A program made the position numbers and the translations under genes. A DNA stretch of 64,000 nucleotides from Actinomycetota bacterium (lineage in GTDB: Bacteria > Actinomycetota > Thermoleophilia > Solirubrobacterales > Solirubrobacteraceae), in NCBI GenBank assembly GCA_009699865.1, contig WLNJ01000003.1, positions 1 to 64,000 on the forward strand, read 5' to 3'. Below, one piece after another: positions 32,488-39,970 of the stretch (positions within the stretch are counted from its first letter, which is position 1; the number at the start of each line of letters is the position of its first letter). The notes beneath the pieces were generated by a model. That model was not told the DNA's origin. It searched no databases and was given only the letters and a program-made list of their open reading frames with translations.

Positions 32488-33383
32488 CCCGGTTCGAAGT
32501 TCCTGCCTGCGACCGAACGCTGGTCATTGAGGACCGCCCGTGGCTAATGGGGGTCGTGAACGCCACCCCGGACTCTTTCTCCGATGTTGGCGGCGCCAAG
32601 ACCGTGGATGACCGTGTTGAGCTGGCTTCGCGTCTGCTCGCGGACGGAGCAGACATCATCGACATTGGTGGTGAGTCAGGCATCACAAACAAGCCAGCAG
32701 TTGATGCCCAGGACGAAGTGGATCGGGTAGTCCCAGTAATTGAGCGAGTGGCAGGTGAGTTGGGAGCCGTCGTCTCGGTCGACACATACAAGCCGCTGGT
32801 AGCGCGCGCGGCCATTGAAGCTGGGGCGGTGATCATCAATGACGTCAGTGGGCTACGGGACCCAGAGTTGGCCGATGTTTGTGCTGAAACGGGTGCAGCT
32901 CTGGTGATCATGCACACCCGGGCAAAGCCCAAGGAGAAGCTCCTTGATCGCAGCATGGACGGTCGGATGCTTGACGATGTGGTCGCGTTTCTTGAGGAGA
33001 GGATTGCTTTTGCAGTGTCAAGAGGGGTGGCTGAGGCGTCGATCATCACGGATCCTGGGCCTGACTTCGGCAAAACGCCGGCGCAAACAGTCGAGGTTCT
33101 CAGGGGGCTTGGCAGGGTGGAGGCTCTCGGCAGACCAGTCCTCCTTGCTCTTAGCCGTAAAGACTTCATCGGGGCTGCCACTGGTCGCCCGCCGCGGGAG
33201 CGCGATGCTGGCACATTGGCTGCGCTTGGTTGGGGTGCCCGCCGCGGAAACCACATTTTCCGTGTTCACGATGTTGCCGCTTGCAGGGACTTCCTGACAG
33301 TCCAAGGCTTGCTCGATGGCAGTCAAGATCTCCCATCTGAAGCCGTGCTCTCCGAGGAGCTTCGTAGAGAAGAGCAGGCCTGA
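32484..33383 (+). CDS. folP: Dihydropteroate synthase
   Basis: A 299-residue TIM-barrel enzyme of folate synthesis that joins p-aminobenzoate to dihydropterin pyrophosphate. Signatures: GVVNATPDSFSDVG, ADIIDIGGESG, VSVDTYKP, INDVSGL, IMHTRAKPKE, ITDPGPDFGKT and LLALSRKDFIGAATGR with the phosphate-binding SRK. Residues 1-20 form an extra strand. It is coupled to glpD by an ATGA overlap, an unusual partner since folP normally sits with folK, folB or folC, none of which are in the window. Confidence 0.93.
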   Translation: MTRFEVPACDRTLVIEDRPWLMGVVNATPDSFSDVGGAKTVDDRVELASRLLADGADIIDIGGESGITNKPAVDAQDEVDRVVPVIERVAGELGAVVSVDTYKPLVARAAIEAGAVIINDVSGLRDPELADVCAETGAALVIMHTRAKPKEKLLDRSMDGRMLDDVVAFLEERIAFAVSRGVAEASIITDPGPDFGKTPAQTVEVLRGLGRVEALGRPVLLALSRKDFIGAATGRPPRERDAGTLAALGWGARRGNHIFRVHDVAACRDFLTVQGLLDGSQDLPSEAVLSEELRREEQA

Positions 33384-33409
33384 GAGCGACGCTAGGGCCG
33401 CTGGGGCGC

Positions 33410-33415
33410 TAGGCT
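33410..33415 (+). promoter_or_regulatory. -10-like element upstream of the Rho-like gene
   Basis: TAGGCT would give a transcript start near 33422, with a 70-base leader that contains the short ORF at 33429. Confidence 0.35.
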
Positions 33416-33428
33416 CGATTACGCAACC

Positions 33429-33488
33429 ATGAGTCGCTGGTCACTGTGTTCAACGTGGCCAGACGCCCACCGATCACACAAGGAGTAA
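33429..33488 (+). CDS. Short leader ORF (19 codons) before the Rho-like gene
   Basis: ATG at 33429 opens a 19-residue frame (MSRWSLCSTWPDAHRSHKE) that stops at 33486-33488, six bases before the Rho-like start. Its last codons, AAG GAG TAA, contain the AAGGAG ribosome site of the downstream gene, so translating ribosomes would sit on that site. It lies just after the -10-like TAGGCT. A leader peptide used for attenuation or coupling is plausible. The ORF is short enough to be chance. Confidence 0.35.
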   Translation: MSRWSLCSTWPDAHRSHKE

Positions 33489-33494
33489 CAACAA

Positions 33495-34724
33495 ATGTCA
33501 GTTCTTTCCCGCGAGGCCCTCGAGGCCAGCCCACTTGCAGACCTGCATCAGATAGCAGCAGGCTTCGGAATCGACGGTTACCGCCGACTTCGTAAGGCCG
33601 ATCTGATTGATCGCATGATCGAGTCCCAAGGAGGAGATCCTTCTGAGGGTAAGTCAGCTGAGACCGAGTCAACATCGCCACCGCGTGAGCGTCGTCCGCG
33701 TTCCCGCGAGCAGCGTGAGCCGCGTGAATCCCGTGAGTCCCGTGAGCCCCGCGATCGTTCAGATTCATCGCGCGATAGATCTGAATCTCGCCGCCGCGAC
33801 GACCGCGGTCCAAAGCAGACAGAGCCATCCGAGCCAGTTGAGGGAACCCTTAGCGTTCACGGCTCCGGATCGGGTTTCCTGAAGCCAAAGGGTGGAGGGG
33901 CAGAGGTCTATGTTTCCGCAGCGCAGATTCGCAGGCTCGAACTTAGCGACGGCGACACGATCGGCGGGCCGGTAAGGGCGCCCCGGCGTTCCGAGCGGCA
34001 TCCTTCGCTCGTGCGGATTGAGACCATTAATGGCGCCAGCGCTGATGATGTGGCTCCAGTAGCACCAACGCGCTCTGCGAAGCCAGCCCCGATCTCCCTC
34101 CCAACTGAGCACATCGCACTCGGCGGGGACGCGACACTTGCTGAAATTGACAAGGTTGCCCCGATCGGCAAGGGTTCTCGCGTTGTATTCCACGGTGGGC
34201 CACACTCAGGTAAGAGCACGGCTCTGAGGGCACTTGCAGCGACTCTGAGGGCATCCGACGGGGTTGAGGTCTTCACGGTCCTCAGCGGCGTTAGACAGGA
34301 GGAAGAGGGCGAGTGGGCTCCAGTTGAGCCACTTGCCGTTGAAACCCTTGATAGCTCGCCTGATTCCCGCGCACGGGCGGTTGAGCGCGCACTGGACAAG
34401 GCCAAGCGTTCTACCTCTAGGGGTGGCGCTGCCGTAGTGCTTGTTGATTCCGTGGATGACCTTCCAGGGGCAGCTGTCCGCAAGGCTCTTGCCTCGGCTG
34501 GGATGAAGCCCAAGGGCGGCTCCCTGACGGTGGTTGTTGTAGCCAGCAGCCCAATTGGTGGCGAGACAACTGTTGTCGCGTTTGATCAGGCCAAGGCCGC
34601 AGCTGCGAAGTTCCCATCGGTGGATATCAACCGGAGCTCAACGATCAGGCCGGACCTGTTGCTTGACGGTCGTGGATTGAAGGGCTACCAAAAGGCTCAC
34701 GCGGACGCGCTCAAGAAGCGCTGA
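33495..34724 (+). CDS. Degenerate Rho transcription-termination-factor paralogue
   Basis: A 409-residue protein with Rho domain order: an N-terminal Rho_N helix bundle (1-45, ADLHQIAAGFGIDGYRRLRK), an Arg/Glu/Ser-rich linker (60-110), a cold-shock/S1-like RNA-binding domain (115-180, SGFLKPKGGGAEVYVSAAQIRR), and a RecA-type ATPase domain (200-392). APIGKGSRVVFHGGPHSGKST keeps the Walker A (234-242), and VVLVD (314-318) is the Walker B. The secondary-channel Q-loop and R-loop regions of real Rho are deleted or replaced (VDDLPGAAVRKAL). The arginine-finger stretch RKIAEKRVFPAID becomes QAKAAAAKFPSVD. It is shorter by roughly 40 residues than the core of canonical Rho without its linker. It is therefore probably not a standard helicase. 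The frame is intact with a strong AAGGAG site, so it is not a decayed gene. Confidence 0.85.
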   Translation: MSVLSREALEASPLADLHQIAAGFGIDGYRRLRKADLIDRMIESQGGDPSEGKSAETESTSPPRERRPRSREQREPRESRESREPRDRSDSSRDRSESRRRDDRGPKQTEPSEPVEGTLSVHGSGSGFLKPKGGGAEVYVSAAQIRRLELSDGDTIGGPVRAPRRSERHPSLVRIETINGASADDVAPVAPTRSAKPAPISLPTEHIALGGDATLAEIDKVAPIGKGSRVVFHGGPHSGKSTALRALAATLRASDGVEVFTVLSGVRQEEEGEWAPVEPLAVETLDSSPDSRARAVERALDKAKRSTSRGGAAVVLVDSVDDLPGAAVRKALASAGMKPKGGSLTVVVVASSPIGGETTVVAFDQAKAAAAKFPSVDINRSSTIRPDLLLDGRGLKGYQKAHADALKKR

Positions 34725-34756
34725 AGTCCGGTTGGGTGAAGTGCGGCTGAGGGCGT

Positions 34757-34778
34757 TAAAAAAGCGCTCTTGGCGCTT
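34757..34778 (-). terminator. Rho-independent terminator of the minus-strand gene at 34804
   Basis: On the minus strand AAGCGCC-AAGA-GCGCTTTTTTAAC forms a 6-bp stem directly followed by a T-run, 26 bases after the stop codon of the gene at 34804. On the plus strand it lies 33 bases after the Rho-like gene but has no T-run there. Confidence 0.75.
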
Positions 34779-34803
34779 GGTACTCAGTGTTTCTTAGCTG
34801 ATC

Positions 34804-35274
34804 CTAGTGGTGCTCCCTGGGGATGTAGACCACGCGGCCCCATGATGGTTCGCTCTGGAGCTGTATTGGCTCTCCGCCGCGTGTTGGCTGGATGTAGCGG
34901 AAGCCTCCGAGGTCAGAGTCCCAGCGGATGTCCAGTTCGCCTTCCTTGACTCGCTGGTCTAGCCAAGCACCCCGGAAGACAAGTCGCCTGAGCCAATGGA
35001 CCAGTGACCGCTCTGAAGGGCCTGTGAGCTGATGCCAGCACTCGTTTACATGCTCACCTAGGGCAGATGCGGATTGAGAAACCTCGCCGTTAACAACGAG
35101 GTTGACTAGGTCTTCGCGCTCCTCTGCGCCCAGCCCTGTGCCCACGAACCCCAGCCGCACTGCGGCTTGTTCGCATCTTTCCTCGAAGTCCCGCTCGTTG
35201 AAGGTGAACCGGAGTTCCCCATACTCGAGCACGAACTCGTCACCGGAGTCGTAGTCGCCTCTTATTTCGTTCAT
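34804..35274 (-). CDS. Conserved-looking hypothetical protein, unknown function
   Basis: A 156-residue acidic, soluble protein with no signal peptide or membrane helix. It has an N-terminal beta strand pair (EFVLEYGELRFTFNE), a predicted helical middle (EERCEQAAVRLGFVG, then DLVNLVVNGEVSQSASALGEHVNECW, split here only for length), and a tryptophan-rich C-terminal half (WLRRLVFRGAWLDQ, DIRWDSDLGGFRYIQ, WGRVVYIP). I do not recognise the family. It is a single gene with its own intrinsic terminator. It is divergent from the response regulator across a 202-base region full of inverted repeats. Confidence 0.65.
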   Translation of the reverse strand: MNEIRGDYDSGDEFVLEYGELRFTFNERDFEERCEQAAVRLGFVGTGLGAEEREDLVNLVVNGEVSQSASALGEHVNECWHQLTGPSERSLVHWLRRLVFRGAWLDQRVKEGELDIRWDSDLGGFRYIQPTRGGEPIQLQSEPSWGRVVYIPREHH

Positions 35275-35284
35275 TAGATCGATA

Positions 35285-35386
35285 GCTGCCGACGAATGGA
35301 GACATCTGTAGTCCGACGGCGGCAGCGTCGTGATCCTAAGCGGGACTCCTTCTTAGGCCCCTCAGGTGCACAGCCCATTGCACCTG
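35285..35386. repeat. Three consecutive inverted repeats in a divergent intergenic region
   Basis: Three separate hairpins in tandem: GCTGCCG (35285-35291) with CGGCAGC (35320-35326); CCTAAG (35335-35340) with CTTAGG (35352-35357); CAGGTGCA (35363-35370) with TGCACCTG (35379-35386). They fill half of the 202-base gap between the hypothetical gene and the response regulator. This could be a small structured RNA, a 5' leader or tandem operators. It matches no RNA class I know. Confidence 0.5.
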
Positions 35387-35476
35387 TGTGAGCCACGAGA
35401 TCACAGGCGAATTGCGGCTGGTCTCGACTCGAAACTCGGTGGGGCGAAGAATGGAAGTTGCCGGACTAGGGGTTGT

Positions 35477-36199
35477 ATGAACGATCAAGAGAAGTTCACA
35501 ATTCTGGTGGCCGAGGACGATGACGCGACGAGAACATTTCTCGCGGACAACCTAACGGCCGATGGCTACGAGCTGTTGGTAGCTGACTGTGCACGTCACG
35601 CACTGCGGCTGATGGAAACCAAGTTCCCGGACTTGGTTGTCTTGGATCTCGGTCTACCCGATCAGGATGGACTTGACGTTGTCCGCTCCGTCAGGGCAAG
35701 CGACGGGATTGCGAGCAGGCTTGATCCCTCTGTTCCCATGATTGTCGTGACGGGGCGCTCGGGGGAATTGGATCGCTTGCGCGGATTTGACCAGGGTGTG
35801 GATGACTATCTCGTGAAGCCGTTCTCCTATCCCGAGTTGAGAGCTAGGGTCGCTGCCTTACTTAGGCGTTCTAACCACAGGCGCAGCGAAGGAAGGATTC
35901 GCGTGGGACCGCTTGAGATTGATCCTCCGTCCCGGGATGTGACCCTGAGGGGACGGAAGATGGCGTTGTCGCAGAAGGAGTACGCGCTGCTTCGGGCGCT
36001 CTCAACTGAGCCGACCAGAGTCTTCACCAAGGAGGAGCTTCTGCGGGATGTCTGGGGGTTCAGGTCACTGGGCTCAACCAGAACGCTTGACTCGCATGCG
36101 TGCCGGCTGCGGCAAAAGCTCTCCGTCGAGGGAGATCACCTGGTTGTGAACGTTTGGGGAGTGGGCTACCGACTTGTTGATGGGCCGGTTGCGGCATGA
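35477..36199 (+). CDS. OmpR/PhoB-type response regulator
   Basis: A 240-residue two-domain regulator. The receiver domain has the acidic pocket AEDDD (13-17), the phospho-acceptor D57 in LVVLDLGLPD, VTGRS with the conserved threonine, and LVKPF with the lysine. A C-terminal winged-helix DNA-binding domain follows (LSQKEYALLRAL, RDVWGFRS, STRTLDSHACRLRQKL, VWGVGYRLV). I chose ATG 35477; the longer frame from 35366 adds 37 unrelated residues across the intergenic hairpins. It is coupled by a four-base overlap to the histidine kinase and heads the Tad operon, so it probably controls that operon. Confidence 0.9.
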   Translation: MNDQEKFTILVAEDDDATRTFLADNLTADGYELLVADCARHALRLMETKFPDLVVLDLGLPDQDGLDVVRSVRASDGIASRLDPSVPMIVVTGRSGELDRLRGFDQGVDDYLVKPFSYPELRARVAALLRRSNHRRSEGRIRVGPLEIDPPSRDVTLRGRKMALSQKEYALLRALSTEPTRVFTKEELLRDVWGFRSLGSTRTLDSHACRLRQKLSVEGDHLVVNVWGVGYRLVDGPVAA

Positions 36200-36876
36200 C
36201 TTCGTTGGCTTGGCTGCTTGGGGGTGCGGCGATGGCGGGGTTGGTCCTGGTCAACTGGGCGCTCCTTCATCGCCGGAGCGGGTTGCTACTTGACGCGATT
36301 CATGAGGCCCGGCGTCCTCTTGCTGCGGTCATGCTTGGCCTTGACTGTGTTGCAAGGGAGGCTTCTAATCAACGCGTGGATTCACACTGCACTGCGCTCA
36401 GAGGGGAGATTGGACGAGCTGCTCTGGCGCTGGACTCGATGGGAGGCCGTCGGCGGTGCCCAGTCCTTGTCCCAGTGGATCTCTCGAGTGTCGCTGAGCA
36501 GCTTGCCCGTGCTTGGGCGCCCCTCGCGTCAGGGAGGGGAGGGTCGATATCGCTGGGGTCGAAGGTTTCAGGTGGTTTGGCGGAGGCGCTGGGTGACCCG
36601 ACTGAGGTGGCCCAAGCTGCGTCCAATCTTGTTGCCAATGCCGTAGAGCATGGGAGCGGTCCAGTGGAGATTGGCATCCAGCGGACGGCTGGCAGGGTTT
36701 CGCTGGTGGTCACCAACCCAAGCCCGCAGGCGGACCGGCCACACGGACCTACCCGGGGCCGCGGTCTTCGGATTGCTTCGCGACTTGCCCGCAGGAGCGG
36801 GGGACAGCTCAACATCAGAAGTGGGGCAGTCCATCGGGCGTCGCTGGAGTTGGTGTCAGCTAGCGATGAGCAGTGA
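36196..36876 (+). CDS. Short sensor histidine kinase
   Basis: A 226-residue kinase reduced to essentials. It has one N-terminal membrane helix (about 3-23) without a recognisable sensor domain, an H-box IHEARRPLAAVMLGLD with the phospho-acceptor histidine near residue 36, an N-box VAQAASNLVANAVEHGSG, and a G-box TRGRGLRIASRLARRSGG. Typical kinases are twice as long. The input signal must come through the membrane helix or a partner. It is partner of the upstream response regulator, and its stop overlaps the start of the CpaB-like gene. Confidence 0.85.
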   Translation: MTSLAWLLGGAAMAGLVLVNWALLHRRSGLLLDAIHEARRPLAAVMLGLDCVAREASNQRVDSHCTALRGEIGRAALALDSMGGRRRCPVLVPVDLSSVAEQLARAWAPLASGRGGSISLGSKVSGGLAEALGDPTEVAQAASNLVANAVEHGSGPVEIGIQRTAGRVSLVVTNPSPQADRPHGPTRGRGLRIASRLARRSGGQLNIRSGAVHRASLELVSASDEQ

Positions 36877-37493
36877 AGCGGTATCGGCGTCAAATTGTGA
36901 TCGGGCTTGTGAGCCTGACCGTCGGTATTTGGGCTGAGGGGCGGATGGAGGCCCGGGAGACCGCCCTACAGGCGGAGATAGGGCCTGTGACCAGGGTTGC
37001 GACTGTCAGGACCCGGGTTGAGGCTGGAACCCTGCTCTCAGCGGCAAATGTCGTTCTGGTTGAGGTCCCAACGCGCTGGGCTGCTCCCGGTGTGGTTACC
37101 ACTGAGGATGCGCTGGCTGGCCTCGTGAGCACTGTTGAGCTCCCAGCGGGAAGTCTGCTCGGGCCCGGGACAACCCGCCCGGCCTCGGGTGGCGGGCAGG
37201 CCCCGCTCCGAGCGGGTGAACGAGTTGCGACAGTTGAGGCGGTGGCGCCTCTGTCTCTCTTGAAGCCTGGAGGGGTCGTCGATGTTCTCGTGATGATGCC
37301 TGGGCATCGGCCGCGCTTCCTCGGACGGCGTATGGAATTGCTGGGTGTGAGGCATGCGATGGATCAGGACGGGACCAGGGGCAATCGAGTCGTTGCCGAC
37401 CTGCGCGCATCCGTCAGATCGGCTCTGGCGCTCGCCGGCGCCGCGTCCGCTGGAGCAGAGGTCCGGCTACTTCCCCTTGAGCGGTCTGGGTGA
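36873..37493 (+). CDS. cpaB: CpaB/RcpC-like Flp pilus assembly protein (SAF domain)
   Basis: A 206-residue protein with an N-terminal membrane segment (KRYRRQIVIGLVSLTVGIWA) and a SAF domain at about 45-100. Landmarks are VRTRVEAGTLLSAANVVLVEVPTRWA, split by its strand turn, and STVELPAGSLLGPG. A CpaB C-terminal part follows, with GERVATVEAV, the LKPGGVVDVLVM segment and a final ALALAGAASAGAEVRLLP. CpaB proteins sit at the outer face of the membrane and help organise Flp pilus export. It is somewhat shorter than usual. Coupled to the kinase upstream; five bases before the ATPase gene. Confidence 0.75.
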   Translation: MKRYRRQIVIGLVSLTVGIWAEGRMEARETALQAEIGPVTRVATVRTRVEAGTLLSAANVVLVEVPTRWAAPGVVTTEDALAGLVSTVELPAGSLLGPGTTRPASGGGQAPLRAGERVATVEAVAPLSLLKPGGVVDVLVMMPGHRPRFLGRRMELLGVRHAMDQDGTRGNRVVADLRASVRSALALAGAASAGAEVRLLPLERSG

Positions 37494-37497
37494 AGAG

Positions 37498-38679
37498 GTG
37501 ACGGACGATGTGATCACATGGCTCAAATCCATCGCCCTCGACGAGACCAGTCACGATCAGGCGCTGAGCGTCGAGGGAATCATGAGCAATGTTGTCTTGA
37601 GAGAAGCATCCGTACTTCCTGAGGAGGAAAGGGCAGCGCTCGTTGCGCGACTGGTTGCAGAGGCAAGAGGGCTAGGAGCGGTTGAGGCGCTGATGCGAGA
37701 CCCAGCGGTGACTGAGGTGATGGTCAACGGCCCTGCTGAGGTCTGGGTGGAACGAGGCGGGGAGATTGAGCGGACCGACCTCACCTTTGGCTCAAGGCAG
37801 GACCTTCGAGAGGCCATTGATCGGATGTTGGCGGGCTCCGGGAGGAGGGCTGACGATTCGGCTCCTATCGCCGACGCCCGGCTGCCGGATGGATCGCGAC
37901 TAAATGTTGTCCTTCCACCGCTTGCTCCGAACGGCCCCCTAGTGACGATCAGAAGGTTTAGATCCGAGGGAATGTCCCTCGATGACCTCATCGAAGAGGG
38001 GACGGTCGAGCCGGATCTTGCCGCGTTGCTCGTGGGCGCAGTGGAAGGCGGATTGAATCTGATGATCAGCGGTGCGACGGGGTCTGGGAAGACCACAACT
38101 CTCGCTGCTCTGGCTCGGTGCATTCCCCCATCGGAACGAGTCGTGACCATTGAGGACGCAGCAGAGCTGCGGTTGGACCATCCCCATGTGGTTGGGCTTG
38201 AGTCCAGGCCTCCCGGGGTGACATCGAGGGGTGAGGTTTCAATCAGGGACCTAGTGCGCAACGCATTGAGGATGCGTCCAGACCGAATCATCTTGGGTGA
38301 AGTTAGGGGTGCGGAAGCTCTTGACTTGCTGGATGCTCTGGGCACAGGACACGGGGGCTCCCTGTCAACCATCCACGCGTCCTCGCCCGCAGGCGCGATT
38401 GAGCGCCTCACAGGGCTTGTGCATCAGGCCGCGTCAGGCCTTCCCCATGCGGCGATTGAGACAAGGATTCGGAGTTCACTTGATCTCTTCGTTCATCAGG
38501 AGAGAGACCAGGAGGGGGTTCGGCGAGTCACGCGGGTGTCGGTATTTCGGGATACGGCTGGATTAGCCACGGAGGATGTCTACTTCGACCCTGGCCTCGG
38601 ACTCCCGCCGAAATGGAGGGCCTGTGGAGAGCCACGGGTGGCTGCACTGCTCAGGATTCCCACCGGAGGTAGTTGGTGA
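37498..38679 (+). CDS. cpaF: CpaF/TadA-type secretion ATPase
   Basis: A 393-residue hexameric secretion ATPase of the Tad/Flp branch. After a helical N-terminal region with the family segment VEALMRDPAVTEVMVNGP come NVVLPPLAPNGPLVTIRRF, Walker A SGATGSGKTTT (191-201), the Asp box VTIEDAAELRL, MRPDRIILGEVRGAEALDLL (Walker B) and the His box LSTIHASSPAGAIERL. It powers pilin polymerisation by TadB/TadC. The frame runs further upstream inside cpaB. Start is GTG 37498 or GTG 37510, the latter having GAAGAGG at a longer but acceptable distance. Confidence 0.92.
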   Translation: MTDDVITWLKSIALDETSHDQALSVEGIMSNVVLREASVLPEEERAALVARLVAEARGLGAVEALMRDPAVTEVMVNGPAEVWVERGGEIERTDLTFGSRQDLREAIDRMLAGSGRRADDSAPIADARLPDGSRLNVVLPPLAPNGPLVTIRRFRSEGMSLDDLIEEGTVEPDLAALLVGAVEGGLNLMISGATGSGKTTTLAALARCIPPSERVVTIEDAAELRLDHPHVVGLESRPPGVTSRGEVSIRDLVRNALRMRPDRIILGEVRGAEALDLLDALGTGHGGSLSTIHASSPAGAIERLTGLVHQAASGLPHAAIETRIRSSLDLFVHQERDQEGVRRVTRVSVFRDTAGLATEDVYFDPGLGLPPKWRACGEPRVAALLRIPTGGSW

Positions 38680-39362
38680 CCGGAAGTGGGATTGCCGCAG
38701 CAGGCGTTGTGAGCAACTTGCTGGTGGTCGCATCAGGCTCGGCGACGCTCCGCCGTTGTGGCATGAGAGGGAGGGATAGCGGCCGCCTTCTGATCAGCCG
38801 TGCCGCTGGTGGGCGCCGGCGGAGAGCCATTCAAAGCTCGGTGCCGGGTCTGCTCAGAGCGCTTGCTGATGGGGTTGAGGCTGGAGAGACAGTGATGGAG
38901 GCAGCTAGATCAGTGGGTCGTTCAGGGAACGGGCCGGGGAGTCGAGCTTTGCGAGTGCTAGCCAATGACTGCGAAAGGGGGAGTTCGGTGGACCGCTCTC
39001 TGAGGCGGCTTACTGCGGGACCGAGTGGGGACCTCTGGGCTCCAGCGGCCTTCTCGATCTCGATCCATCAGCGCTGCGGAGGCGACCTTGTGAGGTCGCT
39101 CCGCGCGGTTGCATCAGCTGGTGAGTCGGCTCAACGCACGAGGAATGATGCACGGGCCGCCACTGCGCAGGCGCGGTTCACGGCGAATCTGGTCTGCTCA
39201 ATGCCAGTCCTTGCGTTGCTCGGGTTGGGGTTGGTCGCGCCCGGCCGCTTGTCTCGGGTTTGCTCCAATCCTTTGAGCATCGGGATGCTGCTTGTGGCTG
39301 GTGTGCTGCAAGGGACAGGCCTGCTTGTCGTCCGGCAACTTGCCTCATTTCCGCTGCGATGA
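38676..39362 (+). CDS. tadB: TadB-like type II secretion F-domain membrane protein
   Basis: About 228 residues with N- and C-terminal hydrophobic helices (about 4-20, 178-200 and 205-225) around a T2SSF cytoplasmic domain: LLRALADGVEAGETVMEAARSVG, then NDCERGSSVDRSLRRL and FSISIHQRCGGDLVRSLRAVA, each with the helix-turn pattern of the family. It forms the inner-membrane platform with TadC. The start is GTG 38676, with GGAGG seven bases before and a GTGA overlap with the ATPase stop. It is shorter than typical TadB because the first membrane region is reduced. Confidence 0.8.
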   Translation: MTGSGIAAAGVVSNLLVVASGSATLRRCGMRGRDSGRLLISRAAGGRRRRAIQSSVPGLLRALADGVEAGETVMEAARSVGRSGNGPGSRALRVLANDCERGSSVDRSLRRLTAGPSGDLWAPAAFSISIHQRCGGDLVRSLRAVASAGESAQRTRNDARAATAQARFTANLVCSMPVLALLGLGLVAPGRLSRVCSNPLSIGMLLVAGVLQGTGLLVVRQLASFPLR

Positions 39363-39946
39363 TCTCCGTTGGTCAGCTTGGGGCTGGAGTAGCAGGGCTA
39401 TTTGGGTCAGCTGCACTAATGGCAGCAGTGGGAGGGCATGCGCGTGTTGATCGGACTCGACACCGACGCTTACTTCAGGTCAAGCTCCCTAGCGGCTGGG
39501 GGGAGACCCGTCGCGTGTCTGAGGCCGTGCCCGAGGTGGCAGCGGACTTAGCGACCGGCCTTGCGGCTGGACTGGGCCCCTTCGATGCTCTGGACTACGC
39601 CTGCAGGCATCGTTCGGACCCACTCTCTCTGGCTGCTCGCAGGGCATGCGCGATGGCTGAGGTTGGGGCTCCCGTCCGGGTTGCGCTGGATGTGTTCACT
39701 CAGGTTGGGGGAGACCCCCGTGTGTCGAGCTTGAGGATGGCGCTGGAGTCAGAGTTCCGGAGTGGTGGTTCGGCGCTGGAGCCTGTGACGGCCGTGGCGA
39801 GAGCGGCCTCAGCAGAGCAGACGGTGCGTCGGACCGAGCGTGCCGCCAAGGTAGCTCCGCTGATTCAGCTTGTCGTTGCGCTTGTGCTTGTCCCGTCGGC
39901 GCTCCTCCTGGCGGGTGCGGTTGCTGTCGCCGGACTGCCCGGATGA
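39359..39946 (+). CDS. tadC: TadC-like type II secretion F-domain membrane protein
   Basis: About 195 residues: one N-terminal hydrophobic segment (about 3-22), a T2SSF domain (VPEVAADLATGLAAGLGPFDALDYA, then MAEVGAPVRVALDVFTQVGG and LRMALESEFRSGGSALEPV), and a C-terminal helix (LIQLVVALVLVPSALLLAGAV). The real start is ATG 39359, overlapping the tadB stop (ATGA). The longer frame from 39260 is out of frame with TadB and is not coding. Last gene of the Tad operon. No pilin, TadE/F or prepilin peptidase follows before mraZ. Confidence 0.8.
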   Translation: MISVGQLGAGVAGLFGSAALMAAVGGHARVDRTRHRRLLQVKLPSGWGETRRVSEAVPEVAADLATGLAAGLGPFDALDYACRHRSDPLSLAARRACAMAEVGAPVRVALDVFTQVGGDPRVSSLRMALESEFRSGGSALEPVTAVARAASAEQTVRRTERAAKVAPLIQLVVALVLVPSALLLAGAVAVAGLPG

Positions 39947-39970
39947 GCCCGGCGGAAAGACTTGAATGGG

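Noticed and set aside
32435-33256. 273-residue minus-strand ORF antisense to folP
   Set aside because: Ser/Arg/Thr-rich translation typical of antisense high-GC frames; folP motifs are complete on the other strand.
33700-33790. Short tandem-repeat-like DNA (CGTGAGTCCCGTGAGCC pattern)
   Set aside because: Not a CRISPR or satellite; it encodes the Arg/Glu/Ser linker of the Rho-like protein.
33495-34724. Rho-like gene as a pseudogene
   Set aside because: The frame is uninterrupted, the ribosome site is strong and Walker motifs are kept, so degeneration is confined to specific loops.
37557-38411. 284-residue minus-strand ORF antisense to the CpaF ATPase
   Set aside because: Shadow frame; the ATPase motifs on the plus strand are intact.
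39260-39358. Upstream extension of tadC within tadB
   Set aside because: It would overlap tadB out of frame by 103 bases; ATG 39359 gives the ATGA junction seen in the rest of the operon.
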